46,474 nt of DNA from a virus: IMG/VR virus record IMGVR_UViG_3300025669_000005, positions 1 through 46,474 of that record; one strand, written 5' to 3'. The position numbers and the translations under genes were made by a program. The notes below the pieces were generated by a model. That model did not search any database, was not told the origin of the DNA, and was given only the letters and a program-made list of their open reading frames with translations. Below, one piece after another: positions 33,273-41,144 of this stretch; position 1 is the stretch's first letter, and each line of letters starts with the position of its first letter.

Positions 33273-34501
33273 TGATAACCTTAACACCAACACAAGTTTA
33301 TGCAGTCAGGCAGGGCGTTGAAATTGTCAGACAGCACGGGTTCGTTTACCTGATGATGAAGACTAGAACCGGCAAGACATTTGCATCCTTTGAAATTGGG
33401 AATCTTATCGGATTCACCAGAGCCTGTTTCATTACCACTAAAAAGAACATTAAAGATATTCGGGGACAGGCTAAGGATTACAATTTCAAAGTCGATGTCA
33501 TTAACTATGAATCAGCACATAAACTAAAGGGAAAATATGATCTTGTCATTCTCGATGAAGCTCATAATCTGGGAACATATCCGAAAGTTTCTCTCAGGTG
33601 GAAAAAAGTTAAGGAACTTTGTATCGGTGCTACCGCTATCTTTCTCTCTGCAACGCCTACGCCTGAATCGTGGAGTTCTATCTTTCATCAGCTCCGGTTA
33701 TCTGATAGTGATCCATTCAAAGAATACGCAAGTTTTTATCGTTGGGCTGATACATACGTCAATAAGAAGAAAATCTATTGTGCTGCAAATCCTCATGCGA
33801 TCAGTTATAAGGATGCTCGGATTAAAGAGATAAAGAAAGTTATTGATAAATTCTGTGTAACTGTTACTCAAGAGCAAGCTGGGTTTGTTGCCAAACTTAA
33901 TGAGTCTATCCTCCGTGTCAGTATGAGCGGATATACAAAACTCATTTATGATTTCATGGCGAATGACAGTCTGTTGAGAATGAGAAGTCTGGATATTGTG
34001 ATCTCCGGAGAGAATGCAACGAACCGTAAGAACAAATGCCACCAGATATGTTCCGGCACAGTTAAGAACCTCGATGATTATTATGTGATAGACAACAGTA
34101 AGGGCTATGCGATTAAAGAGCACAGAGAGGCTCTCCGTTATCGTAAAATTGTAATTTTCTACAAATATATAGCTGAAAGACAGATAATAGAGAATGTCTT
34201 CGGGAAAGTGGAAAGTGATCCTCAGAAATTTCAGAAAGCGGAATCAGGTGTATTCATATCCCAGATACAATCAGGAAGAGAAGGGTTGAGACTTGACAGT
34301 GCCGAATGTCTTTATATGTTCAATATAGATTTCGCATGGCTGAGTTATGAGCAGGCACTTAACAGGATAATGAGCATGGACAGAGTTGATCCTGCAAAGA
34401 TCGTCTGGGTATTTTCAGACATAAAGTATGAAGATGAGATACTTGAAAAAGTAATGAATAAAGAAGATTTTACAGTCAACCACTTCAGGAGAATGTTATG
34501 A
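33272..34501 (+). CDS. Superfamily 2 DNA helicase/translocase
   Basis: The protein has 409 aa and shares one base with the previous gene. Motif I KTRTGKT (about 30-36), motif II DEAH (95-98), motif III LSATPTP (125-131), motif V SGREGLRL and a variant motif VI (QALNRIMSMDRVDP) are visible in order, as in SNF2-type phage helicases. The usual Gln-x-x-Gly-Arg-x-x-Arg of motif VI is reshaped to N-R-I-M-S-M-D-R. It may unwind recombination intermediates or move along double-stranded DNA during replication. It is coupled to a VRR-NUC gene. Confidence 0.88.
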   Translation: MITLTPTQVYAVRQGVEIVRQHGFVYLMMKTRTGKTFASFEIGNLIGFTRACFITTKKNIKDIRGQAKDYNFKVDVINYESAHKLKGKYDLVILDEAHNLGTYPKVSLRWKKVKELCIGATAIFLSATPTPESWSSIFHQLRLSDSDPFKEYASFYRWADTYVNKKKIYCAANPHAISYKDARIKEIKKVIDKFCVTVTQEQAGFVAKLNESILRVSMSGYTKLIYDFMANDSLLRMRSLDIVISGENATNRKNKCHQICSGTVKNLDDYYVIDNSKGYAIKEHREALRYRKIVIFYKYIAERQIIENVFGKVESDPQKFQKAESGVFISQIQSGREGLRLDSAECLYMFNIDFAWLSYEQALNRIMSMDRVDPAKIVWVFSDIKYEDEILEKVMNKEDFTVNHFRRML

Positions 34502-34818
34502 AGACACCGGCACAGAAAGTTCAGAGTAAGATCAAGAACTATTGCGACAGGCACAATGTCATGTATAACAAGACCGTTGTAATGTCGAATATAGGCTGGC
34601 CCGATATTCAGATTCTATGCGGTTCAATTACCTATTATTTTGAGGTAAAAGTCAAAGGAGACACTGTCAGTCCGATACAGGAATACACCCATAAAATGAT
34701 GAATCGTACAAAGAGAATTTGTTTTGTTGTAGAAAATTGTGAAGAATTTATTGATATATTCGAGAAACTTACGGAAAGTTACAGAAATATAATAAAAGAA
34801 CTTGACACAATCATGTAG
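34498..34818 (+). CDS. VRR-NUC domain nuclease
   Basis: This 106-aa single-domain protein has the signature GWPDIQIL (Pro-Asp) followed by a strand with FEVKVKGD (Glu-x-Lys) and a conserved SPIQ, the PD-(D/E)xK core of VRR-NUC nucleases. It overlaps the helicase stop by 4 bp (ATGA). Stand-alone VRR-NUC proteins in phages are thought to cleave branched DNA (Holliday-junction resolution) and are often next to SF2 helicases, as here. Confidence 0.87.
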   Translation: MKTPAQKVQSKIKNYCDRHNVMYNKTVVMSNIGWPDIQILCGSITYYFEVKVKGDTVSPIQEYTHKMMNRTKRICFVVENCEEFIDIFEKLTESYRNIIKELDTIM

Positions 34819-34829
34819 AATGTTATCAT
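34802..34829 (+). promoter_or_regulatory. Strong extended -10 promoter of the recombination genes
   Basis: A perfect TTGACA (34802-34807), 16-base spacer and TGtTATCAT, an extended -10 (TG at 34821, TATCAT at 34824-34829; five of six). It lies at the 3' end of the VRR-NUC gene. It matches the minus-strand late promoter (25016-25043) in spacing and TG element and would drive the SSB-ERF-exonuclease block. Confidence 0.75.
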
Positions 34830-34848
34830 AGTATTAATGGAGGTTGAT

Positions 34849-34887
34849 GTGAAAGCAACAGTTTTAAGGAGGATTGATTATGACTAG
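34849..34887 (+). CDS. Possible 12-aa leader peptide
   Basis: GTG at 34849 with TGGAGG upstream opens a 12-codon frame (KATVLRRIDYD) that ends in TAG across the start of the next gene. It contains two consecutive AGG Arg codons which also form the next gene's ribosome site (AAGGAGG). Translation of this leader would control access to that site. The call is speculative. Confidence 0.3.
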   Translation: MKATVLRRIDYD

Positions 34888-35077
34888 AGTGCGATACAAA
34901 AAAGGTGAGAAGATCAGTTCAATGACTGAGTTCGTGGGATATGTCAAGAGTCCATATAATACCGGACTATATTTCAGGGAAAAATATGAGGACTTCGGGT
35001 TCATACTTAACTGGCAGTATATACGTCTTCGTATGGCTGTCGATGGCGGACGTATTCGTAGAGCGGAGGAAATTTAG
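34880..35077 (+). CDS. Small basic early protein (65 aa)
   Basis: This 65-aa protein starts at 34880 (MTRVRYKKGEK) behind AAGGAGG; a TTG start two codons upstream is too close to the site. It is Arg/Lys/Tyr-rich with a helix-strand pattern. Its position as first gene behind a strong promoter and before SSB suggests a recombination or DNA-binding accessory. It has no known family. Confidence 0.75.
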   Translation: MTRVRYKKGEKISSMTEFVGYVKSPYNTGLYFREKYEDFGFILNWQYIRLRMAVDGGRIRRAEEI

Positions 35078-35079
35078 TC

Positions 35080-35319
35080 ATGAGTGGTTATTCAAATGTC
35101 TGTAGATATTGCGGGAAAATAATATCAAAAGAGGAAACTCTCAAATCTTATTATGGATATGATGTTTGTTCAGAGTCATGTGGAGAAGCAATTGACAAGG
35201 AAGAGTATGATAGTCTTCCTGAGAATCCGGATGAGACAGTCAGGAGAGGTCACTTAACTTATAAGGATGATGCCGATAGTTTCGGTATTAACGATAACGA
35301 AGTAAGGAGAAACAGATGA
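35080..35319 (+). CDS. Zinc-ribbon protein (79 aa)
   Basis: This 79-aa protein has CRYCGK at residues 8-13 and CSESC about 19 residues later, a zinc-ribbon pair, followed by an acidic Asp/Glu tail. It overlaps the SSB gene by 4 bp. Small zinc-ribbon proteins next to SSB often bind DNA or act as recombination helpers; the exact role is unknown. Confidence 0.77.
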   Translation: MSGYSNVCRYCGKIISKEETLKSYYGYDVCSESCGEAIDKEEYDSLPENPDETVRRGHLTYKDDADSFGINDNEVRRNR

Positions 35320-35705
35320 GACCAACAACAGTAGAATTAGTGGCAACCAAAGTAGCGTTAAATGAAAGAACATCAAAGAAGGGGAACACTTATTGTGAAC
35401 TTTTCGTAACAGTACCAACTGAAAAGTGGGATGTTGCTGAAGGTGCAGTAGTCGACACCGTTGATCAGTATAAGGTTGTGGTATTTGGCAGAGATGTCGA
35501 TACCGCAATTAACTGGCCTGACAAAACAGAAAAGAAAATAGATGTTGTCATGCACGGCGGAACTTATGTGAGTAAGGCAGGGAAAAAGGGTATGAGCATT
35601 GAGCTTACTCTTGACAGAATCCATGTTCAGGCACAGTTCGAGGGAATAAAAAAAACTGAAAGTGTCCCCCCGATCGAAGATGATGATGATGACTGTCCTT
35701 TTTAA
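35316..35705 (+). CDS. ssb: Single-stranded DNA-binding protein
   Basis: This 129-aa protein has an OB-fold pattern (strands from residue 5 to 108; TYCELFVTV and YKVVVFGRD) and the classic acidic SSB tail ending DDDDDCPF, where the terminal Pro-Phe recruits partner enzymes. It sits immediately upstream of the ERF annealing protein and RecB-like exonuclease, the usual phage recombination module. The OB core is somewhat divergent, but tail plus context are convincing. Confidence 0.86.
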   Translation: MRPTTVELVATKVALNERTSKKGNTYCELFVTVPTEKWDVAEGAVVDTVDQYKVVVFGRDVDTAINWPDKTEKKIDVVMHGGTYVSKAGKKGMSIELTLDRIHVQAQFEGIKKTESVPPIEDDDDDCPF

Positions 35706-35732
35706 TGAAGATAATTTTTAATGGAGAAGACA

Positions 35733-36482
35733 ATGACTGATAATAAAAAAGAAGTAGATGCAGGAACAAAAGTAGTAGTAATTGAGAAAACATTCATACA
35801 GAGGATCGCTGAATTCAAAGCGGAGTTCCATAGTCTGGAAATTAAAATGACAGGAGAGAATACGTTCTCCCGTTTCTTTTATTTTCAGCTCAAAGATTTT
35901 GTTGATGACGCAACTATCCTTCTGGCGAAACACGGACTGTATTTCAAAACAAATTTCCCTAAAATCGGACCTGAAGAAACTGACAGAATATGTGTCGGTG
36001 TTTGCCATGATGCTTTCAGTGATAAAGAGGAATCCTTTGAGCTTCCTGTTGTGAAAGCTTTTATTAAAGGAGCAAATGAGATTCAGGCACTCGGAGCCAC
36101 CATTACTTACATGCGGAGATATATCTGGATGGTATTTCTCGATCTCGTTGAATCCGATGCCGTTGACCAGAACCCGAAAGGTGACAGTGAGCCTGAAGGT
36201 GAGAAGAAACCCAACAGAAGAAGAGCTGCCAAAAAAACTCAGGATAAAACTGAACCTGTTCCTGTAAAAGAGAAACTTCCCGAAGAGCCGAGTCTTACCG
36301 ATAATTACCGCAAGCACTTTATGAAGGAACTCGAGAAGACAGAAAATGTTCTAGGTGCGATAGCAACTATCGAAGACACAAAGAGTGGCTGGGGAAAGAA
36401 AGTTGATACTCTGTCTGTTACAGAAATGAAAGAGATCCTCAGACAGATGAAGACACCTTTTCCAACGATTGAGGTGATGTAA
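35733..36482 (+). CDS. ERF-family single-strand annealing protein
   Basis: This 249-aa protein starts at 35733 (MTDNKKE) behind GGAGAAG. Residues about 20-150 fit the ERF domain: a conserved FKAEFHSLE region, HGLYFKTNF, and the typical end GATITYMRRYIWMVFLDL. The Lys/Pro-rich middle (SEPEGEKKPNRRRAAK) is a linker to a short C-terminal helix region. ERF proteins anneal complementary single strands in recombination. It is followed by an exonuclease gene three bases away. Confidence 0.9.
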   Translation: MTDNKKEVDAGTKVVVIEKTFIQRIAEFKAEFHSLEIKMTGENTFSRFFYFQLKDFVDDATILLAKHGLYFKTNFPKIGPEETDRICVGVCHDAFSDKEESFELPVVKAFIKGANEIQALGATITYMRRYIWMVFLDLVESDAVDQNPKGDSEPEGEKKPNRRRAAKKTQDKTEPVPVKEKLPEEPSLTDNYRKHFMKELEKTENVLGAIATIEDTKSGWGKKVDTLSVTEMKEILRQMKTPFPTIEVM

Positions 36483-36484
36483 CC

Positions 36485-38038
36485 ATGAAAGAAATAAACT
36501 GGGGATTGATTAAACCGGAGCCTGATAAGGCTTCGGAGATTCTTTTCAATGAGGCTGAACATCAATATACTAACGTTAATGGTGATGTTATTCCTTCAAC
36601 AACTCAGGTTCTTGGAGATACAGGGGTTGCTCCTGACTATACTGAAATAACCTATCTTCCTCATCCAATGGACTGGTATGCAGACAGAGGGACTATCTGC
36701 CATGAAGGTCTAGAGATCTATCAGAACACTCATAGCCAGAAAGCCGTTATGGATGCTACATTGAAAGCCACTAAGGAAAGTGAGTATGATTTTGATTACA
36801 AGGAAATTGCTAAACTTGTAAGCTCGGGTATCCGCCTCGTTGACGACATGGAACTCGATGGCTGGAAATTTAATGAAGCTGAGAAAAGATTTCTTGTGAA
36901 GAAAGATATCGGAACTTACGCCGGAACAATTGATATAGTTGCTGAAGATCCTGACGGGAACATTGTGGTTCTCGATTGGAAAACTTCTAAGGATGTGAAC
37001 AAGGAACACTACAAATTTCAGATCGCAGCTTATGCAGAAAGACTTGATGCGGTTAAAGGTGGTGTCATCCGGCTTGGACATGATGGAGAAAAAGCTACTA
37101 TACTCGATGTTGATGTACCTACTTACAGAGAGAAATGGAATAAGGTTCTTGAACTTTACTTCTCAGACATGGACGATGCTAAAATGAAAAAAGCTGTTAA
37201 GAAGATCGTTGACAATAGTGTTGATATGCCTGACTATATTGCAGAGAATCTCGAAGAACTTCATACTGAAAAGAAAGAGCTTGACAAACAGGTAAAAGCT
37301 ATTGGTGTCAAGATAACTAAATTCAAGACAGAACTCGTTGGTGATACCAAGGGTATCAATTATGTGAGAGACAACGTTGCTGTCAAGTGGGAAGGGAAAC
37401 AGACAGAGGTTATTGACAGAGAAGCTATGGAAGCTGAGGTTAACGAACTAACTGATGGTAAGTACCTTAAGAAAAAAGAACAGCTTGAAACAAAGGCTAT
37501 AGAAGAATGCGAGAAGATAACAAAAACATATAAGGTGGATCTCGACGCTGTTATACTGAAACACACTTCTATTAAAGATACGGGAAAGTATGTTCTCCGG
37601 GTAACGAAGAAGAAAGAGAAAACTGCAAAGGAAATTCTTGATGATAATCAAACACCACTGGAAGAGATGGGTGAAGCATTGGATCATAGTCTTTCAGAAG
37701 TAATAAAGAAAGCTCAGGATAATTTTCAATCCTCTGAAGAACCTGTGTCAGAGAAAACTCCTGACTCTGCTCCAACTATTAAGCTGGAACCTATAAAGCC
37801 AGTAGATGGAGAGGAGCTTTCTATGAAGGAACGTATTCACAACATGCTTGTAGGGAAAAAATTCGATGAAGAACTTGAAAGGGTTTTTTGGCTAAATGCT
37901 GAGAAAATATATGCCTGTGAAAAAGATTCGGATAAGATGGATGCTTTCCTGAGTGATGTTCTCGATATAGCTGAAGAAATATCTTTAACAGCTATCAAAG
38001 CAATTAAAGCTGATCTCGATGCCGGCGTTGCAATGTAA
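36485..38038 (+). CDS. RecB/Cas4-like exonuclease
   Basis: The protein has 517 aa. The PD-(D/E)xK nuclease core is visible: RGTICHE (68-74), a helix, then GTIDIV with Asp150, LDWKTSK with Asp164 and Lys166, and QIAAYAERL (Gln179 and Tyr183) - the arrangement of RecB-type exonucleases. The region from residue 250 onward is helical, coiled-coil-like and Lys/Glu-rich. The enzyme would chew one DNA strand to make substrates for the SSB and ERF proteins encoded upstream. A terminator follows directly. Confidence 0.89.
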   Translation: MKEINWGLIKPEPDKASEILFNEAEHQYTNVNGDVIPSTTQVLGDTGVAPDYTEITYLPHPMDWYADRGTICHEGLEIYQNTHSQKAVMDATLKATKESEYDFDYKEIAKLVSSGIRLVDDMELDGWKFNEAEKRFLVKKDIGTYAGTIDIVAEDPDGNIVVLDWKTSKDVNKEHYKFQIAAYAERLDAVKGGVIRLGHDGEKATILDVDVPTYREKWNKVLELYFSDMDDAKMKKAVKKIVDNSVDMPDYIAENLEELHTEKKELDKQVKAIGVKITKFKTELVGDTKGINYVRDNVAVKWEGKQTEVIDREAMEAEVNELTDGKYLKKKEQLETKAIEECEKITKTYKVDLDAVILKHTSIKDTGKYVLRVTKKKEKTAKEILDDNQTPLEEMGEALDHSLSEVIKKAQDNFQSSEEPVSEKTPDSAPTIKLEPIKPVDGEELSMKERIHNMLVGKKFDEELERVFWLNAEKIYACEKDSDKMDAFLSDVLDIAEEISLTAIKAIKADLDAGVAM

Positions 38039-38052
38039 TAATGTTTGAAAAT

Positions 38053-38072
38053 GGGAGGGAACGCTCCCTCCC
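38053..38072 (+). terminator. Hairpin terminator after recombination genes
   Basis: A perfect 8-bp stem (GGGAGGGA at 38053-38060 and TCCCTCCC at 38065-38072) with a four-base ACGC loop starts 14 bases after the exonuclease stop; a weak U-stretch (TATCTT) follows. It ends the replication/recombination transcript, at least in part. Confidence 0.82.
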
Positions 38073-38100
38073 TATCTTAATCGAATGGAGGATTACAATT

Positions 38101-38565
38101 ATGCTGAAAGATTATGAGAAAGCAAATCTAACGAAGAGGAGACTTTGTATGGGTCACGAAGAATATGCAGGATATCTCGGAGAGAAGAAATGGAAAGTTT
38201 CCGCATTCCTTAGAAACGATAGAGTCCCGTATCTTAGTGTCGATGCCCATAGAATAATACTTGAGGACTTCGAACGCATGTTCGTAGTTAAGACAGAGGG
38301 AGAAAAACCGACATCCAATCTAACCTGGAAAGAAAAGATCTGGATAATAAATAAAAGACTTGGCACGAAAAGAATCAAAGTTATTCTGGGTAGCACTACC
38401 ATGATACATAATCTCAGTAGAAGCAAAGCTCTTAAAAAGAACCGGAGCGAACTAATGAGAATAGCTGATCTCAGTGGAGGGATACTCACCTATGAAGAAA
38501 TTGATAAAGAAATTAGCAGAGTCTACGGGGCTAAACGAACACCAAATCCAGTGTGGGACCTGTAG
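38101..38565 (+). CDS. Double-HTH candidate regulator (154 aa)
   Basis: This 154-aa protein starts at 38101 (MLKDYEKAN) behind ATGGAGG; a longer start at 38041 lies across the terminator and is rejected. Two similar basic helical segments, about residues 12-55 (RRLCMGHEEYAGYLG...) and 75-120 (LTWKEKIWIINKRLG...KVILGSTT), could each be a helix-turn-helix, followed by a charged tail. It is the first gene behind a terminator, so it may control the second accessory zone. No family is certain. Confidence 0.7.
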   Translation: MLKDYEKANLTKRRLCMGHEEYAGYLGEKKWKVSAFLRNDRVPYLSVDAHRIILEDFERMFVVKTEGEKPTSNLTWKEKIWIINKRLGTKRIKVILGSTTMIHNLSRSKALKKNRSELMRIADLSGGILTYEEIDKEISRVYGAKRTPNPVWDL

Positions 38566-38722
38566 ATATGAGTTTGAAACTAAGATACATAAAAATAAAA
38601 ATGTTACACTCTACAGACATACCTGTTTTTTATCTTGCATCATTCTTACTTGGCATTCTGAAGTGTGTGAAGATTATGTTCCTAAGTCAAATATGAAAAA
38701 CGATACAGAGGCAAAGGAATAA
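38492..38722 (+). CDS. Cys-cluster early protein ending in CEDYVP (76 aa)
   Basis: This 76-aa protein starts at 38492 (MKKLIKKL), ten bases after GGAGGG. It overlaps the previous gene by 74 bp in another frame, an unusually long overlap. The Cys pattern (CGTC, then C-x3-C and CEDYVP) is the same miniprotein signature seen at 29810, 38766 and 42230. It is probably metal-binding. Its function is unknown. Confidence 0.72.
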   Translation: MKKLIKKLAESTGLNEHQIQCGTCRYEFETKIHKNKNVTLYRHTCFLSCIILTWHSEVCEDYVPKSNMKNDTEAKE

Positions 38723-38765
38723 AGGAATAGATGTATATACTGATGAAATATAAAAGGAGGTCGAG

Positions 38766-40049
38766 ATGAGTAAGAAGATGACAAGAATTGAAAGTGCTAG
38801 GACTGTAAGAGATTTTAAAGGCAATTGTGGTGCAAATTACGACATTCAGTGTAGAAAGTGCTTTAATTATCTTCCAACAAATAAATGTAAATCAAATTCA
38901 GACACAGAAAGACTAATTGCAGCCCAAACCTTCATCAAACGACACAACCAAAAAAGCAAGCGGAAGCCTAAACCAGTTATTGCAAAAACCACACCTACTA
39001 GACCAAACTTCCGCCAAGCCCTTAAGGATAAAAAGGAGTTCTATGTTGCAGTTACTCCAGAGCTATCAGAGGAACTTCAGAAGGTGGCGTTTGAGTGTGG
39101 GGTATGCTGGCGTAACGAAACATCTGGCGTAGTTCATACTGATAAAAAATGGCTCAACTTTGAATCATTGGGCTGGTTTGGGTATTCTTCAGAACCGTTT
39201 TATAAAACAGAATACCTCCCAGAATCTGACACTTTCAAAGAACCTGTAACCCGTTCCAATTTCCGCCAAGCCCTTAAGGATAAAAAGGAGTTCTATGTTG
39301 CAGTTACTCCAGAGCTATCAGAGGAACTTCAAAAGGTGGCGTTTGAGTGTGGGGCCAAGTGGATGGGTAATCCTGATTTAATTCAGGTTACAGGAAACGA
39401 TTTTTTAATATTTGAATTTAGTGTAGCAAAACAGAATGCGTACCATATTTATGCCTCTAATATTATAATAGATCATAAGGCTGAACACACAGAGTACGAT
39501 CCCACCACAGACACTTTCAAAGAACCTGAAAGCATAGGTACAGTGCCAGACGTAGAGTGGTTTGAGTGTATAGATATTGGTGGAGTAAGCGGGAAAAATC
39601 TATCCTACCATAAAAAATATAAGGTTATCGGACGAGATGATGATATGGTCACTATTGTTAACGATAAAGGTAAAGAAGAGAGGGTGTGGGCAAGCAGATT
39701 TATCCCCACCACAGACACTTTCAAAGAACCTGAAGCCCAAGAAACCATAGGCAACCCTTCAGATGAGGCTGATGAACTTCCTGAGTGTATCAAGTTTGAA
39801 GATGAAGTGCCTGAGTTCGTGTATATTGTAAATGATATGTCTATCCTGAAAAGAAAAGTAGAGCGGTTTGTGGATGAAACTAGTAGATACAAATATCATA
39901 ATCCTAATAATGGTATTGTGACAGCAATTGGAATGAATGGCTATAACAAAGGAATAGAAGATACGGGCGGAGCTTTGCATGGGTTTGATAAGTGCTATAA
40001 GTCTACAGACGAAGCAGTTAAGATATTTAAAAGTAGGGAGGTGAAGTAA
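38766..40049 (+). CDS. Early protein built from duplicated modules (427 aa)
   Basis: This 427-aa protein starts with a Cys-cluster head (QCRKCFNYLPTNKC). Then come two copies of an about 31-residue module (FRQALKDKKEFYVAV... to ECG, residues about 82-112 and 166-196), each followed by a variable region, and linkers ending (T)DTFKEP at three places. A later SH3-like module (YKVIGRDDDMVTIVNDK) and a C-terminal domain follow. The DNA of the two modules is identical over 94 bp except one base, showing a recent in-frame duplication. It has no membrane segment. The function is unknown; modular early proteins often bind host proteins. Confidence 0.8.
   Translation: MSKKMTRIESARTVRDFKGNCGANYDIQCRKCFNYLPTNKCKSNSDTERLIAAQTFIKRHNQKSKRKPKPVIAKTTPTRPNFRQALKDKKEFYVAVTPELSEELQKVAFECGVCWRNETSGVVHTDKKWLNFESLGWFGYSSEPFYKTEYLPESDTFKEPVTRSNFRQALKDKKEFYVAVTPELSEELQKVAFECGAKWMGNPDLIQVTGNDFLIFEFSVAKQNAYHIYASNIIIDHKAEHTEYDPTTDTFKEPESIGTVPDVEWFECIDIGGVSGKNLSYHKKYKVIGRDDDMVTIVNDKGKEERVWASRFIPTTDTFKEPEAQETIGNPSDEADELPECIKFEDEVPEFVYIVNDMSILKRKVERFVDETSRYKYHNPNNGIVTAIGMNGYNKGIEDTGGALHGFDKCYKSTDEAVKIFKSREVK
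39009..39102 (+). repeat. 94-bp direct repeat, copy 1
   Basis: This segment in the modular gene is identical to 39261-39354 except for one base, and both are in phase with the frame. It encodes the repeated module FRQALKDK...ECG. Confidence 0.93.
39261..39354 (+). repeat. 94-bp direct repeat, copy 2
   Basis: This is the second copy of the 94-bp repeat at 39009-39102, 252 bp apart (84 codons), so the frame is preserved. Confidence 0.93.
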
Positions 40050-40429
40050 TGAGAGGATATAGAGTATTTGATACAGTAGAAAAGAAGTATTGTCCTAACG
40101 GCTTTTATCTTAGAGGTGATGGTGTTTTGCTTGAGAATGTTGGAGGAGCTTTTACATCTTTAACCCCAGCCGACCCAAAACGCTACATTGTAGAGGAGTC
40201 TACAGGGCTAAAGGACAAGAATGATAAGATGATATTTGAGGGGGATGTTGTATCTTTTTGGCCTACCCTAGAGCATGAAAGAGGAAAAATTAAATGTGAA
40301 ATAACTTATTCAATGCACGGTTTTTGGGCAAAGGAGATTGATATTGACCGCAAATGGATAATGTATGGTGATGTAGAAATAATAGGCAACGTCCATAATA
40401 ACCCTGAACTACTGGAGGTAACAGAATGA
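40049..40429 (+). CDS. YopX-family protein 1
   Basis: This 126-aa protein has the YopX pattern: N-terminal RGYRVFDTVEKK, an EESTGLKDKNDKMIFEGDVV core and a C-terminal VEIIGNVHNNPEL. The first 43 bases of the gene are identical to those at 40803. It shares one base with the previous stop and overlaps the next gene by 4 bp. YopX proteins are common in phages of many hosts; their biochemical role is unknown. Confidence 0.85.
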   Translation: MRGYRVFDTVEKKYCPNGFYLRGDGVLLENVGGAFTSLTPADPKRYIVEESTGLKDKNDKMIFEGDVVSFWPTLEHERGKIKCEITYSMHGFWAKEIDIDRKWIMYGDVEIIGNVHNNPELLEVTE

Positions 40430-40806
40430 ACATCAGAGAAAATTTGATTATAGATATAGAGACAGATGTTTCAGACAACGAGTCAGATTCTAAAACTTTA
40501 AAATTTCTTGTAGATGAGGACTTGAAAGATTTAGGTTATAATGTACATTCGCTACAGGTTCAGCCAGCTAAACGCCACCCAGACCCCAACGGAGTGCTAC
40601 CTTTGACGGAAAAGGAGCTGGAAGAATATTATTCTACGTTTGGATATGAATCAAGTAGTGTTGGAGTTCTGAGGGCTGTATCAATATTAGATGACGGGCT
40701 TTACGCTGTTGTTGCGTTGTGGGAAAGAAAAGAGGGGTGCAGAATAACCAACTACAAGGCTATCCTATGGCTTGCAGAACGATTTGAACTGGAGGTAGAG
40801 AGATGA
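40426..40806 (+). CDS. Early protein, unknown (126 aa)
   Basis: This 126-aa acidic protein (MNIRENLIIDIETD...) starts behind CTGGAGGTAACA, a leader also used by the gene at 41141. It has an alpha/beta composition with a C-terminal helix (AILWLAERFELEVER). It lies between two YopX genes. No family is recognised. Confidence 0.75.
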   Translation: MNIRENLIIDIETDVSDNESDSKTLKFLVDEDLKDLGYNVHSLQVQPAKRHPDPNGVLPLTEKELEEYYSTFGYESSSVGVLRAVSILDDGLYAVVALWERKEGCRITNYKAILWLAERFELEVER

Positions 40807-41144
40807 GAGGATATAGAGTATTTGATACAGTAGAAAAGAAGTATTCAGATAAAGAGTTTTTCATTTCTAAAGATGGAAAGCTATATATCAAAGATGGAAT
40901 CCAATTAAAAAAGGTAGACACAGACCGCTACCTTGTAGAGGATTCAACAGGGCTGACAGACAAGAATGATAAGATGATATTTGATGGGGATATTGATCTT
41001 GAATATGGCGTTGTGAAATGGTCAGATAATTATGGTGGTTGGTTTTGCTTTAAAGATGGCGAAGAAAGACCGCTTTATGATTATCCTTTATTTGAAGTAG
41101 TCGGAACTATCCATGATAACCCAGAACTGGAGGTAACACAATGA
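40803..41144 (+). CDS. YopX-family protein 2
   Basis: This 113-aa paralogue of the gene at 40049 has the same N-terminus (RGYRVFDTVEKKY) and core (DSTGLTDKNDKMIFDGD) and the end FEVVGTIHDNPEL. It is somewhat shorter and diverged in the middle. Together the two YopX genes and their followers (40426 and 41141) form a duplicated two-gene cassette. Confidence 0.85.
   Translation: MRGYRVFDTVEKKYSDKEFFISKDGKLYIKDGIQLKKVDTDRYLVEDSTGLTDKNDKMIFDGDIDLEYGVVKWSDNYGGWFCFKDGEERPLYDYPLFEVVGTIHDNPELEVTQ

Noticed and set aside
35718-36317. A 199-codon open frame on the minus strand over the ERF gene
   Set aside because: It is antisense to a gene with a clear domain, and its composition (Phe/Ser-rich) is typical for a shadow.
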